From Neurospora crassa OR74A (lineage: Eukaryota > Ascomycota > Sordariomycetes > Sordariales > Sordariaceae), in the NCBI RefSeq assembly GCF_000182925.2, contig NC_026501.1, positions 8,969,917-9,033,916 of the forward strand: a DNA stretch of 64,000 nt, read 5' to 3'. The position numbers and the translations under genes are program-made. Position 1 is the first letter of the stretch, and each line of letters opens with the position of its first letter. The notes under the pieces are model-generated. The model had not been told where the DNA came from and did no database searches. It saw only the letters and a list, made by a program, of their open reading frames with translations. Shown piece after piece: positions 23,624 to 36,495 of the stretch.

Positions 23624-24603
23624 TATTATTAATATATACTAAATATAATAGAACCCAAACACCGAAACATAGTATAAAGCCCGCCGCAAAGTCATAGGAA
23701 CCTAATGGTGTTTTTAGAACGATATTACTAGTTGAATTATTGTATATATATTTATTTATATATATAATATATTAAAAATTATATATAATACTAATAATAT
23801 ATTAGGTATTTATTAAGAAATAGGTGTCGGACGAGGGTTTGGGCCTCCTTAAGCCCTGTAATACTTTAAGCGATGCTACTATTATTATTAAATGCTGGGA
23901 CGCTTTTTTGTAATAGCGTTTTTTTATAGTTTTTAACTATATAAAGGGCTATATAGTGCCTAAGAAGTTTGGGAAGACTGCCTAGTTCTTTTGCAAGCGT
24001 AAGTTATTATGAGCAAAAATTTTTTTTAATATTTAATTAATATATTTTATTTAAAGTCGTGGGCTAACTTGGTTATAAAGATTATTAAATACCTTCGTGC
24101 GGCCGCAGTTAACCCTAAGGAGGAGAAGGATAAGAAGGATCTCCTTTTCGATTATTATAAAATAGTATTATTATATAAAAATTATATAAAAGTTTAGCGC
24201 TCTAGCTTTAAAGAGAGTACCCTGCTAAAGAGGAAGGCTCTTATTAAGGTATATTAAGTTATATATTGTTTCGAAGTTATTATATTAATATATATACTAA
24301 TTTATAAAATAGGGTAAAGTAGTTAATAAGGAGGCTATCCTTAACTCTATATTCGTAGAGGATCCCCCCTTGTTTTCTAATAATAAGGGTAATAAAATTT
24401 CTAATAGTAAGGAGAATAATAAGGAAGATAAAGAGGAGAGGACGGCTCGCCGTTGCGCTAAGAGGGCGAAGATTATTAAGAAGATTAAGAAGATTAAGAG
24501 TAAGGGTAAGGGAAAGGGTAAGGGAAAGGGAAAGGAGAAGGAAATAATTATCGAAGTCCCCTCCGATTCTCTGAATAGCGAAGAAGATAAAAATAATAAA
24601 TAG
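23380..24603 (+). pseudogene. First ORF of the relic element (function unrecognised)
   Basis: Broken plus-strand coding text with intron-like gaps. Pieces include ISEDDELDIVITCNN (near 23425), KCWDAFL (near 23897) and ANLVIKIIKYLRAAAVNPKE (near 24065). The final exon-like part runs to TAG at 24601–24603. In-frame TAG codons stand where Trp or Gln would fit, as RIP predicts. The last 77 codons (24370–24600) are free of stops and end in a Lys/Gly repeat (KGKGKG…) and an acidic tail. The product is probably an accessory protein of the element. No domain was recognised, and it could also be the 5' part of the transposase gene. Confidence 0.45.
23593..23621 (+). repeat. 29-nt poly(T) run inside the relic
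   Basis: Uninterrupted T run within an intron-like gap of the first relic ORF, followed by TATTATTATTAATATATAC. It has no CpA/TpG content and is therefore invisible to RIP. Confidence 0.85.
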
Positions 24604-25399
24604 GGGGGTGTATATATTGTAGATATAATCTATTTATAATTTGGGTTTTTAGATTAACCGGTAGATTTCTTTCTTTTTCTTTTTTTTTTCCTTCTTTTTT
24701 TCCCTTTCTTTTTCCTATATTTCTTTCGTTTTTTTTTTTTTTTTAATACCCAGAGCTTTATAATTTTTAATAATAATTTCCTCTCTTTTTTATAAAAAGT
24801 ATTGTATTTAATTTAACTATAGTAAAAAACTAAGTTAGTAAATATAAAAAAGATCGAGTCTGTACTTAGCTAGGGGGAAAGTACTAATAGCTAGTTATAT
24901 ATTAAATAAAAGTATAAAACGGTATTATTAATAATAAAGAAAAAAGATAAACTATTAAATATTATTATAATAAACCTTTAGCAAGTTTTTAGAATATTTT
25001 TTTCGGGTATTATATTAATTTAATTAAAATTTAAGGATTTATTTGTACTTCGGTATATACCTTTTAGGCTATCGCTCGCTTCAAAAGTATATCTAGATTA
25101 TACTAAATTTTTAAATAGCTAGAAACTTGCGATTGTTCAACCTTCACCTCGTTACGCTATTAATATTTACAACTATACGCATTTATTAAATACCTTCAAA
25201 AACTTTAAAACTTATTAAATAAGTTAATTTCAACCTTATTCAATTTTCTCTATATTTTTATAGCCTCGTATTAATAATTTCTATTATATTGCTTAATTAA
25301 TACCCCTCTATTGCCGATAATATATACCGACTAACGTAATAACGTAATAAGCTTGGAATTATTACTAATTTTAAAGGTATAACCGGATCTAAACTAAGC

Positions 25400-28300
25400 G
25401 ATATTAAAAAATTACTAAAAAGCAAAGAGAAAATAATCGATTTTAAAGGCTAAGATAATATACCTAATCCTAACTTCGTTAGTCTCACTTAAATAAATTA
25501 CTCTTCTCTCCTATAATTAAATTGACTATAAAATATAGAATTTCAATAATAATTATAATAATAAGTTGGCCGAGGACTAAAACGATAATTTTAATAACGA
25601 TAATATTATAAACGTCGAAGAGTTCTAAGTAATAGTGGACTACTAGTTCGTAGATAATATTCTTAATAATAAGGATTTTAATAAAGATAAATTCGAAAAT
25701 AAGGATATCTAATCCTCTACTCTATTTAATATCCCTTCCTCCCTACCTATCGATATAATATTACCCGCACTTACTACCAACCCTCGATATCCTTCTGTAT
25801 TGGGTTATATTTATAATATAATTACGTATATTATAAGGTATATTTTATTGCTACTACTACCGCCGCTATTCTTTAATTCCTTAAGTATATCTTGAAAGCT
25901 ATAGAATGTTAAAGATAAATCGGAGCCAGTCTATTAACGCAATAAGCCGGCCGTATTGTCCGATTTTAAAATAGCCTTAGGAATGTAAGTGTAATTTAAT
26001 AGCGTATCCGACCCGATATATCGAAAATTATAGGAAATCCTCTAGCAATATACTTAATTAAATATATTAAAGGAAATATATTATAAAATCTCTAAATTCC
26101 CGGCTAATATATAAATATTTAAAATTAAAGTTAAAGAACGTATACTATTCCTCGAAATTCGTAAAGTACTAATTCCCTTGAATTTTAAAAAACTTTCTAA
26201 CGTATATAAATATAAGATAAACGAATCTAATAAATAATAAGTATAAGATTTATATTTTTTCAATACTATTAATTTTAATTATACTTTATTATGTAGTAGT
26301 ATTAGGAATTTAATATATTTTAGTATAGCGGTACTAGTCGATAATCTATATAAGTTATAGTATTCGAAGGGATAGGCTTCGTCGATCCGCAATATATTTA
26401 GGAATTTCAATTAATACTTAAACAATACTCCTATTTTCCTATTAAACACTATTTTATACTAGTATTATAATACAAAGTATATAATATATAAATCGGACGG
26501 CCTTAGTAAGTCTAGTCGCTATAGTTATATCGGTCGTATTATTGAAGTCTAGCGTAATCATCGAAATGTACTACTATAAGGAAAAAACAATATTATTATT
26601 AAAATTAAACCGATTGCTAAGTTCAACGAATTAATATCTATACTCTCGGGTGTATTGTAAAAAATAGGTATCGAACTATTATAAGCTATTTATAATTTAC
26701 TGAAAGATAATAACCCGGATATCGATCCCCGAAACCATATTCTAATAAAGGATAAAGCAACGTATATTATTATTAATAATATTATTAGACGGACTAAAGA
26801 TATCTTCTATAATTTATCATTCAATAATTTAATATAATTAAATAAGGATAATAACGAAGAAATAATAAAAAGAAGAGTTAATGCGAAATACCTAGTACGC
26901 CGGAAGTATAATCTCTAATAGTATTACTTTTTCCTAATTGTTAAATCCAATTTAATATAGGGTAAATTCGAAATCGTTAAATTTACTAAATTAGCCCTTA
27001 TTATATTATTCGCTAGGATAAATATTCCAATCCGGACCGTCCCCTTAATTCTTTTTACCAACGGTTTTAATCTATATAAAATAATAGCCAAATTAATTAT
27101 AAGAATATATATTTTTATTACTACGTTTCAACGTACTAATCGTTTAAGATAAATAAATATTATACTTATTATTTTAGAACCCTATAGCTCAAACGATACT
27201 AAAGTATAGGAGTAGATTAGTAATAAACTTCGAATATTCGAATAAGGAAATATTATTGAGATTAATACTAGTGAATATTATTAATAATTATTTGTTTATA
27301 GTTTCATTTTTATTATCGTCGGAAATTTCCTATAATAATAGGACAATTCTAAATTTAAACGCCCAATAACTAAACAAAACTGTCGGATATATAATATAAT
27401 ACTAATTAATCGTAGTAATCTAAAATTCAATCTATCTAACGAATATTAATAATACTATTATAAGATTCTTCGATAATAATAGTACTTAGATATATACTAA
27501 TATAAAATATACTGTAAGAAGAAAGTTAATAAATTTAATTTATCTCTAATAGATCCTCCTTTAATATGTATCCTCCCTATACTAGATATTATTAAATTAA
27601 GGCTAATTAATTCGGTACATTCGGAGTTCGGTGGCCTTACTAAGAATATACACCTCCTTATTATTAATTAGTTATTAATAACTAAGGGGAATATTGAATA
27701 TACTAAAGCATTACGCCAATTCCCTCGACTACCTAATTAAAATAACCTTTAATTGCTATACTATATCTTACAATACGCCTTACATAAATATAGTTAATAG
27801 TCTATCATTATACCCTTATTCATTCGAATATAACTAAGGTCGAATTAACAATATATTAAATCGCATAATATTAATACATTATTAAATATTTTCACTAAAA
27901 ATATCGAAGACGAGAAATAGATAAATTAAATTAACTAAACTATCGATACCGTAAATTATATACTAAGGGTATTAATTGAAAACCTATATACTAACATTAT
28001 ATTAATAATAGATAAAATACGTAATCGGGATCTTACTTTTATTTAGAAGTAGATCAAAAGAAATCAATAGTATTACTAGATATTCTACGACGCAATATCT
28101 AAAATAGTAAAATCGTACCGAACTTATAGTAAATCCGCTAATAGTACTACCGGTATAATCGCCCAAGTAATATTAACTATAGTTAATAGTTCGGGAGGAT
28201 TAGAAGCTAGGCTAAGTGCTGTCGGTACAGCTCTTACTATAAATAGTATCGAAGAATTCGAAGAAGCCGATATTATAAATACAACTAAGTTTAAGAGTAT

Positions 28301-29290
28301 AAAGTCGAATAAATTCAACTTAATAATTTCGAAGCCGAATATACATATTAATCTATACTACCTAATTATTATCGATAAGTATACCCTTATATCCATTACT
28401 ATAGTACTAATCTTCGAAATTAAATATAAGCTATAGAAAAGGGTAGTATATTATACTAACTATCGTAGTCTAAAAAGGGACTTATTTTTATAAGAAGCTT
28501 TTGTACAGACTATTCAATTTATTTTACTAGATATATTTAATAATAATAACAACCTGGCTAATATTAATATTACTAATTAATTAAAAAGAATTCGCCGTAC
28601 TATACTAACTCTATTCTCGACGATCCTCGCCGGTACCGAAGAACTACCAAATTTATTAATAAGAAGTATCGAAAATATCTAATAAATAACAATAACTAGA
28701 AAATCGGTGTAATTTAAGCCCCTTAATACCTAATATTATTATAACGTTCGGATTATCGGCAAGGTTAAGAATAATATAATTCGTATAGAGAAACTTCCTA
28801 CTAAAGAATCCGAAATAGATAAAGACTTCCAAAAAGACTTAAGTATAACGTATATATAAGATTATACTAAACTAATAACTATTATAGGTATAGTTTAATA
28901 GGTAAAGTAGTAGAAGAAAGTTATATAGGATAATAAAAGGTATATATTTTCTATATTCCCAATTTGCAATTAATATTATTAAAATTCTATATTTATTAGG
29001 GCGGGGAGACTCGTACACGTATCGTTATATCTATATAAAGACTATTAAATATTATTTTTCAAAATATATATTTGTCTAATACAACCGCTATACTATATCG
29101 CTATATATCGATCGCTAACTATTTTATATTTAATAATATGGGCAAACGAATTACTAAGGAGCGAAGTTAATATATCGAATATAATTATACTAATCCGGAC
29201 AATATAGCTATTAAATAGGGCTAAGTTCGGCTAGAATAGATATTTACGTATAAAGTAATATAAGGTAGGCCCCTACCCGGGTTTTAATAC
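25400..29290 (+). pseudogene. Transposase relic, Tnp2/Plavaka-like, destroyed by nonsense codons
   Basis: One reading frame (codon starts divisible by 3) stays in register from about 25500 to at least 28690. It is interrupted by many TAA/TAG codons, with no frameshift seen. The remaining text resembles fungal CACTA/Plavaka transposases. At 27042 onward it reads PLILFTNGFNLYK, then YIFITTFQRTNRLR, then NSKFKRPITKQNCRI (a Cys-containing knuckle-like position). Near 28330 it reads KPNIHINLYYLIIIDKY, then TNYRSLKRDLFL and TIQFILLDIF. A further exon-like piece at about 29000–29270 (PLYYIAIYRSLTILYLIIWA, NELLRSEVNIS) follows an intron-like gap. The family assignment is by remembered resemblance, not alignment. 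The gene cannot make a functional protein. Confidence 0.6.
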
Positions 29291-29867
29291 TTAAATTAAT
29301 ATATATTACTAATATATATATATTTATATAGGAATAGACGAATATAGAGTCTTTTTAATTGTATTGCTAATTATATACTTATATAGTAGTTTTATTAATC
29401 TATTAATATATTTATTAATTTACAATACTATTACTAGTACAATTATCGGGCTTATAAGAATTATACCGACGATAGTATACATAGTGCTATTTACGCAATT
29501 ACTAATAACCAACGAATAGCTTTATAATAATAACGGTAGTAATATTCTTTTTATAAATTAATTAATTAAATATATATAAGTCGGGAGTATATAAATCGGG
29601 TATATAGAATTTAAAGGTAGTAGTAGAGGTATTAGGAATATCTTTATATTTTTTATTATATTTTTCCTTTATTATATTTTATTAAATTTAATAATTTTTC
29701 TAGTGTAGTTTAGCAATATAGCGTCGCAAGTATACAGGTTTTAATTCTAAGTACCTAAGGTTCGGGTATAGGGTACGAATATAGGACTGGAGTAGCCCGT
29801 ACAAGGGCGACGAAGAGTAGGATTCTAGGACCTATAGCCGAGACCTATATAATAAACGTCCTACAAA

Positions 29868-30070
29868 TTAGACGTTTTTGTATACAAATATTATTTTTTT
29901 TTAGGACGTTTAATGTAGTACTAATAATAAATGAACCGTTAACCCTACGTTCGGATACATAAACGTTAGTACTTATTGAAACGTTTCCGAAGATTGAAAT
30001 ATTTGTATATAGAAACGTTTGGAGGCACAAACGCTTCGCCGAACCCAAACGACTCAGATTGTAAACGTTT
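29868..30070 (+). repeat. Right sub-terminal AAACGTTT repeat cluster
   Basis: Motif copies lie near 29870 (AGACGTTTTT), 29903 (GGACGTTTAA), 29960 (AAACGTTAG), 29978 (GAAACGTTTCC), 30010–30026 (TAGAAACGTTTGGAGGC) and 30061 (TAAACGTTTCT). They mirror the left cluster and lie just inside the right boundary of the AT-rich block. Confidence 0.65.
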
Positions 30071-30154
30071 CTACTTTTTCGAACGGTCGCTCAATCCATT
30101 TTTTGTTAGGAAACATTTGGAAATTTCAACTGTAAAATTACGCTAAATCAACTA

Positions 30155-33100
30155 TTTCTCGGACACCCCCCCATGCGGTACGGCTTCAAGCTTGTCCCAC
30201 AAATCATGGAAATTGGATGCAAGATTGAGAATAAGCCACACGCGCTCGGTCCGCCTGCCCCACAGGCCACACAGACTGCCACTTTACCAGATTGGCTTGG
30301 TCTGCCGCAGGCGCAGTAGGTACCGCCAGATCCTGGACTTGAGGCATCCCACGTTCTAGACTTTCCTGTGATCATCCAACTGAAGAACTTCACTTCCACT
30401 TGGGCCGATGACAGGAACCACCGCCATCACATCACCACCTCCCTGTGTCTGCACCATCAACCCCTATTGTATCAACGGTTATCGACTGACCTGCTACCAG
30501 AAGCACCGACAGACCACAGGATGGGGGCCTGGGGCCCTTATATGGAGATGTGGAACGGTACCGCTGTACACCTGATCCACCGCGTCCGGATTGCTTTTAC
30601 ATAGCGGCAGCAAAACCGTTGAAGCTTGGAGAGCCGTATTCGGTACATCCGGAGAGGGAGATGGATGGATGCCCCAAGTGAAATCGCCCATGATGGCTCG
30701 GTGCAATTCGGAATGGTCCTGGAACAAGACGCAAGTTTGAAACTAAAAGACGGGTTTGCTTACCTCTATCGTCGTGTACACTACAGGGACCGGGTGAGAA
30801 TCGGTAAAACATCGCTAAAATAATGGGGACGCGTTCCTAGTGTATATTGGCCCGGCGCCAGCTCCGGCGCGGCGGGGGAGGGCGACGTGCCCACCGACCC
30901 GCTGGGTCCCCGCTGGGTCGACGACGGGTTTCCAGCTGAGTACACCATGGGCTGATCGCCCTGAAAGAAGCTTCCCTGTTTCATTCAGCCCTCAAAGCAA
31001 AAAAACTGGCCGAGACATGGTCTACGGTTGCTTGATAAACCGATTGCTATAATTATGTGAGATCCATCACCCAAAGAAAAATGGCATCCGGAGCTCCGAA
31101 AAACGTCTGTATACTACACTACACTACGACATGCAATCAGATGAATTGCATGATGAATGATTCTCGGTACCCAGGTACCCTAGTCACAGCTAGGTAGTAC
31201 CTCTTGTGTGAAAGGTCTATTTAGTAGCAAGCGTACCTCTACTTGTAATGTTTACGATTAACCCTGGCCTCGTCTGTTAGAGGGGTACTTGCAGAGGGCT
31301 GGAGTGTTTTACTGATAGTAATGTCCCATCGATGTTAATGCAAGAAAACACCCCTTTTGCAAACAAATAGAAACTGGCCCATTAGATGCAATCGATTTCT
31401 GCGGCCGGGCTTCCCAGTCTTGTATGTAATTGAGGCACCCCCTCTAATGGCACAGCCGCCCCTAAAATGCTAAGAATTCGAGTCGTTCCCTATAGTGGCG
31501 CATTTACACTAGTTGCACTAACAGGGGACATTATTCAAGATAGCTAGGCGGGACTGTAGGCATGTATAGCACCCACTTGGCTTTTACCCGCTGTGAATAG
31601 AGTCAAGTTTTGGTGCATGTGTGCGAGACATGATCTTTCCCTTGTTGTTCTTGACCCCTGCTTTGGGGGTTGTTTGAACCAATGCGATCGCCGGAATCCC
31701 GTGTCTTTCGCCTTGTCCGATGAGGTCGCAAGTCTGGAGCTAACAAACAGGCCAAAGTGAGTGTGCATGTCAAAAACCAGAATCACACCGACGAAGTGAG
31801 AGAGCAATTAAAAAAGGAAGAGAGACTCGCATCGTCTCTATACCTACCGAATTGGGCATCGGCAGGCCCATGGGCAGGCGGAACTTGTGGCAGCCGAGCA
31901 GACGAAGAGATAGTCGGATGGAAAACCATGACAAGATCCCCAAACCTCGTGGGCTTCGAACATGACTGTGGCCATTAACGACCTGTTGACAGATAAAATG
32001 GTGGGGTGGTGTTCGATTCGAGTGCTCGATTGCCAGGCAGAACATCGATTCCTGAATCCGGCGATGCACCTGGCGATCGATGACCAGTGTGTGGTGTTGG
32101 GCCATTCACACGGCACAGCATGTCCTAAGGTGACTGCAAAGCCTTTTTGACAGGGGAAACCAACGAGATGGCAACGCCAGTGGTGCAGTGCAGCATGCTT
32201 GGTGTGCAGGATGACGTCCAGCGGGTGACAAGGAAGCGTATGAGACATTCAACTTCAAAACCCATGACGGAACCATTCCGACTCCCCGCTTCCTGTCTCA
32301 CTCGTCGAACAAGGCCAGAAACGGTTTTTGAATTCGCAACAAGGCGCCAGAATCCCCCGATGACCGGTATAGTGTAGAACGCCGATCAGGGTCGGTAGTG
32401 AACACTGCTATGGTACACCTCTGCCTGGAAGAAAAAGTTTAGCGAGGTACGTCCATCTGGGTCACAGTATTTGGAAGTGAGGAAAACGTCCATGTTTTGT
32501 ATGCAAAATAAAGTAATCGCCACCTTGCCCTTCAGCGCGCTAACCTCTTTTACATCCCGGCAGAGGTAGGTTTGCAGACACGGTCGGATAAGACAATCTG
32601 GTGCTCCCCCTTACGTACCTCTACCGGTACCTGCTGGCTGACTGGCTCGCGTGCTGCACAGGGCAGAAGTAGGGCATCGATCGATTGTGAATGAATGAAG
32701 TGAGGAATTGAGAGACTTTTATTAGAAACAGGCATATGTGCCATGTCTGACGACATGCATTGTAACTGCAGACTTGATAAATGTGTGGACGTGAAAAGAG
32801 AAAGGGGAGAGGAAGAAGAGATCGCGAACTTTTTGACACGGCCAAAGCCCGTATTGCCTGTCCATGCCATGCGGCTTAACACAGTGAAGGTTCGTTGTTG
32901 CAACTGAGAAGGTGACAATGTCAGCTGCAACCACAGGACAGCCGGGAACCGCGTTGGCAGGATGCTAAATTCGGCTTCCAAGACCACTGAAGAACAATGG
33001 CACCTTCCAAGCGAACAACTACCTCCAGGTACTACCTCTAGGTATCTTGCACTTTTTAACAGTCCAGTCCCGGTCACGGGGAATTCCCGCGATGCCGCTT

Positions 33101-35115
33101 CGCCCGTGCAGGCTGCGGAATTTCAGGCCACTTTGGGGGAAAGAGGTGGATAGGGGCGCCTTGATTGGCTGGCCGGCCCGTCAAAACCATCATAATCGTA
33201 CGACCGTTTTCCATGTGTACTGCGGTACCTCCTATGCTGTTCGATAACGATCGAGATCCTTTCTGCCATTCTTTGCCCTCTTGGGTTTCCCACTCTCGTG
33301 CCACTCCGCCCATCACAAGCTTCAGACTTGGACTTGTTGGGCTTTGCGCATCTTGAATCCTCTTGTGGAATGTTTCATTCCAAGCTTTGGAACGGGGAGT
33401 GATGGCATTCGCGCCCTGGAAGGACTCAATCTCATAGGTGAACGGTGAAAAGCCGGAGGTTTTTTGTTCAAATGGGACTCGGGCTTGAGCGTTAGGGCAG
33501 TCCTCTGACCGACAGGGACCTTCTTGGCTCTTCAAGCTCCGACAGGGATACTGAACTCGGTGGCTCCCGTACATACTTCGATGGCCCTCGATGAAAGCTT
33601 CTTTCTGCCCTGACACCCACAAGTCACCGCCCATCGATCGCCCTGGCTGCCCACTGCAGCCTACCTACATACACGTAAAGTTTGAGCTGAGGTCGCTACC
33701 ACAGTCCGAACACGTTTGTAGCACCGTCAAACCCGTTACCTAACATCGATATCGCACTATGTTCGGGTGAAATCCGGGCGGGCGTGTGTCCGACTCCCCT
33801 CCATCTGTTCCAAATACTTAGCCCCATGGCGGCTGAGCCAGTCACAGGACATGGTGTACGGGAATCTCGGCATTTCCATGGCTTGTAAAAGGCCGATATT
33901 GGACAATTGCCCATCCAGAAACCAAGCCCAGATGGAAGAATCGTGATCGGAATTCCAAGCTTCAGGATCACGATGTCTCCTTTACCAGGGGCAGTTACCA
34001 TCACTTTGACGCCCCTCGTACCAACTACTGTACTCACATCTCTCCCAGTTCGGCAGCGACATGCTTGATGACGAAACCACGGATGGTGATCGAGATATCC
34101 GACGGTTACATATGTCGACGGACCATCCTGGAACAAAGCTACACACAACACTATTAACTACACTAGAGAGACTAGCAACATGGAATCATCATGAAATTCC
34201 ACATCTAAAAGTGCATCCTAGCCGATGAAGTCAAATTGGAGGAAACCAACCGGGGCAGCAAATACGGACTTGTTTGCGATTTATGGTAGAATACACGCGC
34301 ACCTGAGAATTGAATTGGACATCTGTGGAACGCTGTCCGTCTCCGGTCTGACCTACTGTAGTCTACATTGCTGACCTTCAGACACGCCGCTCACCGTCAT
34401 TTTCTTTGTGTGATTTGATGATGAATAGCTTGACTCCTATGTAGTGACGTATCTGATACGGCTACAGCCTCGTGATTTTGGTTGTCCTGCACTTGCCCTA
34501 ACGGAGACGCCCTTGACGCCGTCACTGCAGTGATAACAACTGGCAGCTGGAACTCCCCGACTCGAATCCGGTCACGACCCGCATGCCGAGGCGTAGGTGC
34601 ATGTTTAGCAAGCTGAACTGCAAGCACTAAAAAATGAGCCCCATCAGGGGGTTGGTGAGGGGAGGTTAGACGGTTGTGGGGGAGGTTGCAGTCTTTTGGA
34701 GTTTCGGCTCCGTTACAGGCGCGCGCGCACTGACGTCCAATAGTGCGTATGCACCTACCAAGCAATTCCCTTTGCAGCTACCTCTACATATCCTGACGTC
34801 CAACGGGTACATACCTACCTACTCGGTACCTACCTACCTACCTACAACGCTCTGTGCCAGGTTCAGGCAACGGGGCTGAGAAGCATCCCGACGGCTGCCC
34901 TGGATCGACATTTGCAAATTCGATAATAATCTCGAGATGCAATTTTCTCGCATACGACTGACTGCACTGAAGCAATAGCACCTCCAAATAGGTGGAAATC
35001 ACGAGAGATCGAGAGAAAGAACCCGCCGGGTCCTCCCCCCTCCCTCCCTCTTCCCTCCCCCCCTCTTCTCCTTCGTAACTCGAAAAGGGAAAGAATCCAG
35101 ACCCGCCATGCCGAG
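30155..35115. other. Gene-poor region right of the AT-rich relic
   Basis: About 5 kb of normal composition. Several open frames of 150–190 codons occur on the minus strand (32550–33077, 33074–33634, 33696–34151). They have no recognisable domain, good start context or splice signals, so none is called. Short TACC/GGTA motifs and TACACTACACTAC (31112–31124) recur. Near 34715 is a GCGCGCGC stretch, and near 34820–34845 a (CTAC)n run. Confidence 0.5.
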
Positions 35116-36464
35116 TTGAGCAACCGTGAGCGAGGAAAGCGGAGCCGCCACGAGTTCCAAAAGAGTCGTCGATTCTTCTGGAGAGAGTTTAGTGCCTGTC
35201 TCACGGTTGACCCAAGTACCGTGTACACTACATTTTTCACCTGTCTCTTGCTCCAAATGCCATCCCGGGTAGGCAAGCAAGGTCTTCAATTTCTCTTGCT
35301 GTCCATTACGATATGTACCTACTTTGTCGGTGCTGTAGTAGTGTACGCGAGGCTCGCAACGGGAGGTACCTGTCACGAGTGCCCAGGAGTCGATTTGGAG
35401 TTGCCCGGCTGGAGCTCCATTTTCGGCTTGGTGCCCACGATGAGACCAGGAAGAGGTCCTCTTGTAATTGTACACTAACTGTAGACGACTCGGCCACTGT
35501 CCATGGGCAACCCAGAGCCCACATGTTTTGTACCAGGTACCGCGTACCATGTCGACGAACGGGCTCTTTCCAGTTCACTTCTTACAAAATCCCACTCTTT
35601 CCCTTTTTCCCCTGCCTGCCTGGCCGCCCACCTACCACCTTGCCCTGCTCCTGCCGCACCACCGCTACGCCCTGGCATCTGCATCTACCTGGCGTCAAGC
35701 TGGAGAGTCTCGAACACTCTGTTCATGCACTCCAACCCTCTCGGTACTTGACTTTGCCCATTTGTCCCTTCCTTGTCGCCCTTGTCTCTGCAACTTGGAC
35801 TTGCCAATTAAGATTCCCGTCAATCAATATCCGTCTTTTTCTTCATTTCGAGGTCTGCTCCTCCTTCCCCATCTTGAAGCTCCGACGTACCTCGTCAGCA
35901 GTCACACTCGACCACTTTAACCTGCAGCACATCACTTTGCTGTTACCACCTCGCATCGAGATATCAACCACCATCGAACCTTGCGACCACCACTTCTTGG
36001 GAAATCCGGATCGCCATCCACGGTTTCGGTCACGGTTACCCAGAAGCGAGACGGAGATCAAAGACATCTCACAACGTCAACTGAACTCAAGACCACAAGG
36101 TAGGATAGGATGCTGCCACGGCTCCCCTCCCCCCTTCCCCTTTTGCTTTTCCAACCTAAACACCACTCCCCCCTCTCCCTCGCTTCTTTACTGCTGCGGG
36201 TTTCACGGAGCCAAGAAACAAACAAATACATGTCCAATTGCGCGTTCGGACTTGGTGGAAATGCACCACGGCATCATCAGCATGTTCCGTCTACATACCA
36301 CTCTGTCCTGCTCCTGCTCTTTTCCCCTGTGCGTCTACATATTGCAGACGCTTCCGAATGTAACCGCCCTGTACGGCGGCAACCTTTTCCCCTTGACTTG
36401 ATCCATATTCACCCCAACATGCGCACGGTCTGCTCTTACCGTGACGACAGTCTAGCCAGGAACC

Positions 36465-36495
<31 letters not shown>

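Larger units (their letters stand above)
22487..30154 (+). mobile_element. RIP-degraded DNA transposon relic, CACTA/Plavaka-like
   Basis: A sharply bounded AT-rich block of about 7.7 kb sits in normal-GC DNA. It is strongly depleted of CpA and TpG and rich in TpA, the signature of RIP. The plus strand carries the remains of at least two genes (separate entries). The sub-terminal 110–200 bases at each end hold several copies of AAACGTTT-type motifs, and one 17-mer (TAGAAACGTTTGGAGGC) is exact at both ends. The outer ends show only a weak inverted match (for example 22518–22535 against the complement of 30131–30148, about 13 of 18 bases), so the exact termini and target-site duplication are not resolved. 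In Neurospora such relics are typically DNA-methylated heterochromatin (established knowledge). The superfamily call rests on the transposase text described under 25400–29290. Confidence 0.75.

Noticed and set aside
30155-30620. A host gene broken by insertion of the AT-rich element
   Set aside because: The DNA on the two sides (22.2–22.48 kb and 30.16–30.6 kb) could not be joined into one reading frame or recognised protein.
32550-34151. Three consecutive minus-strand open frames of 151–186 codons
   Set aside because: They are in different frames with no joining splice sites and no recognisable protein text.
35313-36401. A 362-codon open frame on the plus strand
   Set aside because: The translation is Cys/Pro/Ser/Leu-rich with no domain and lies in CT-rich leader-type DNA containing a donor-like site. 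It is better explained as leader of the HMG-box gene.
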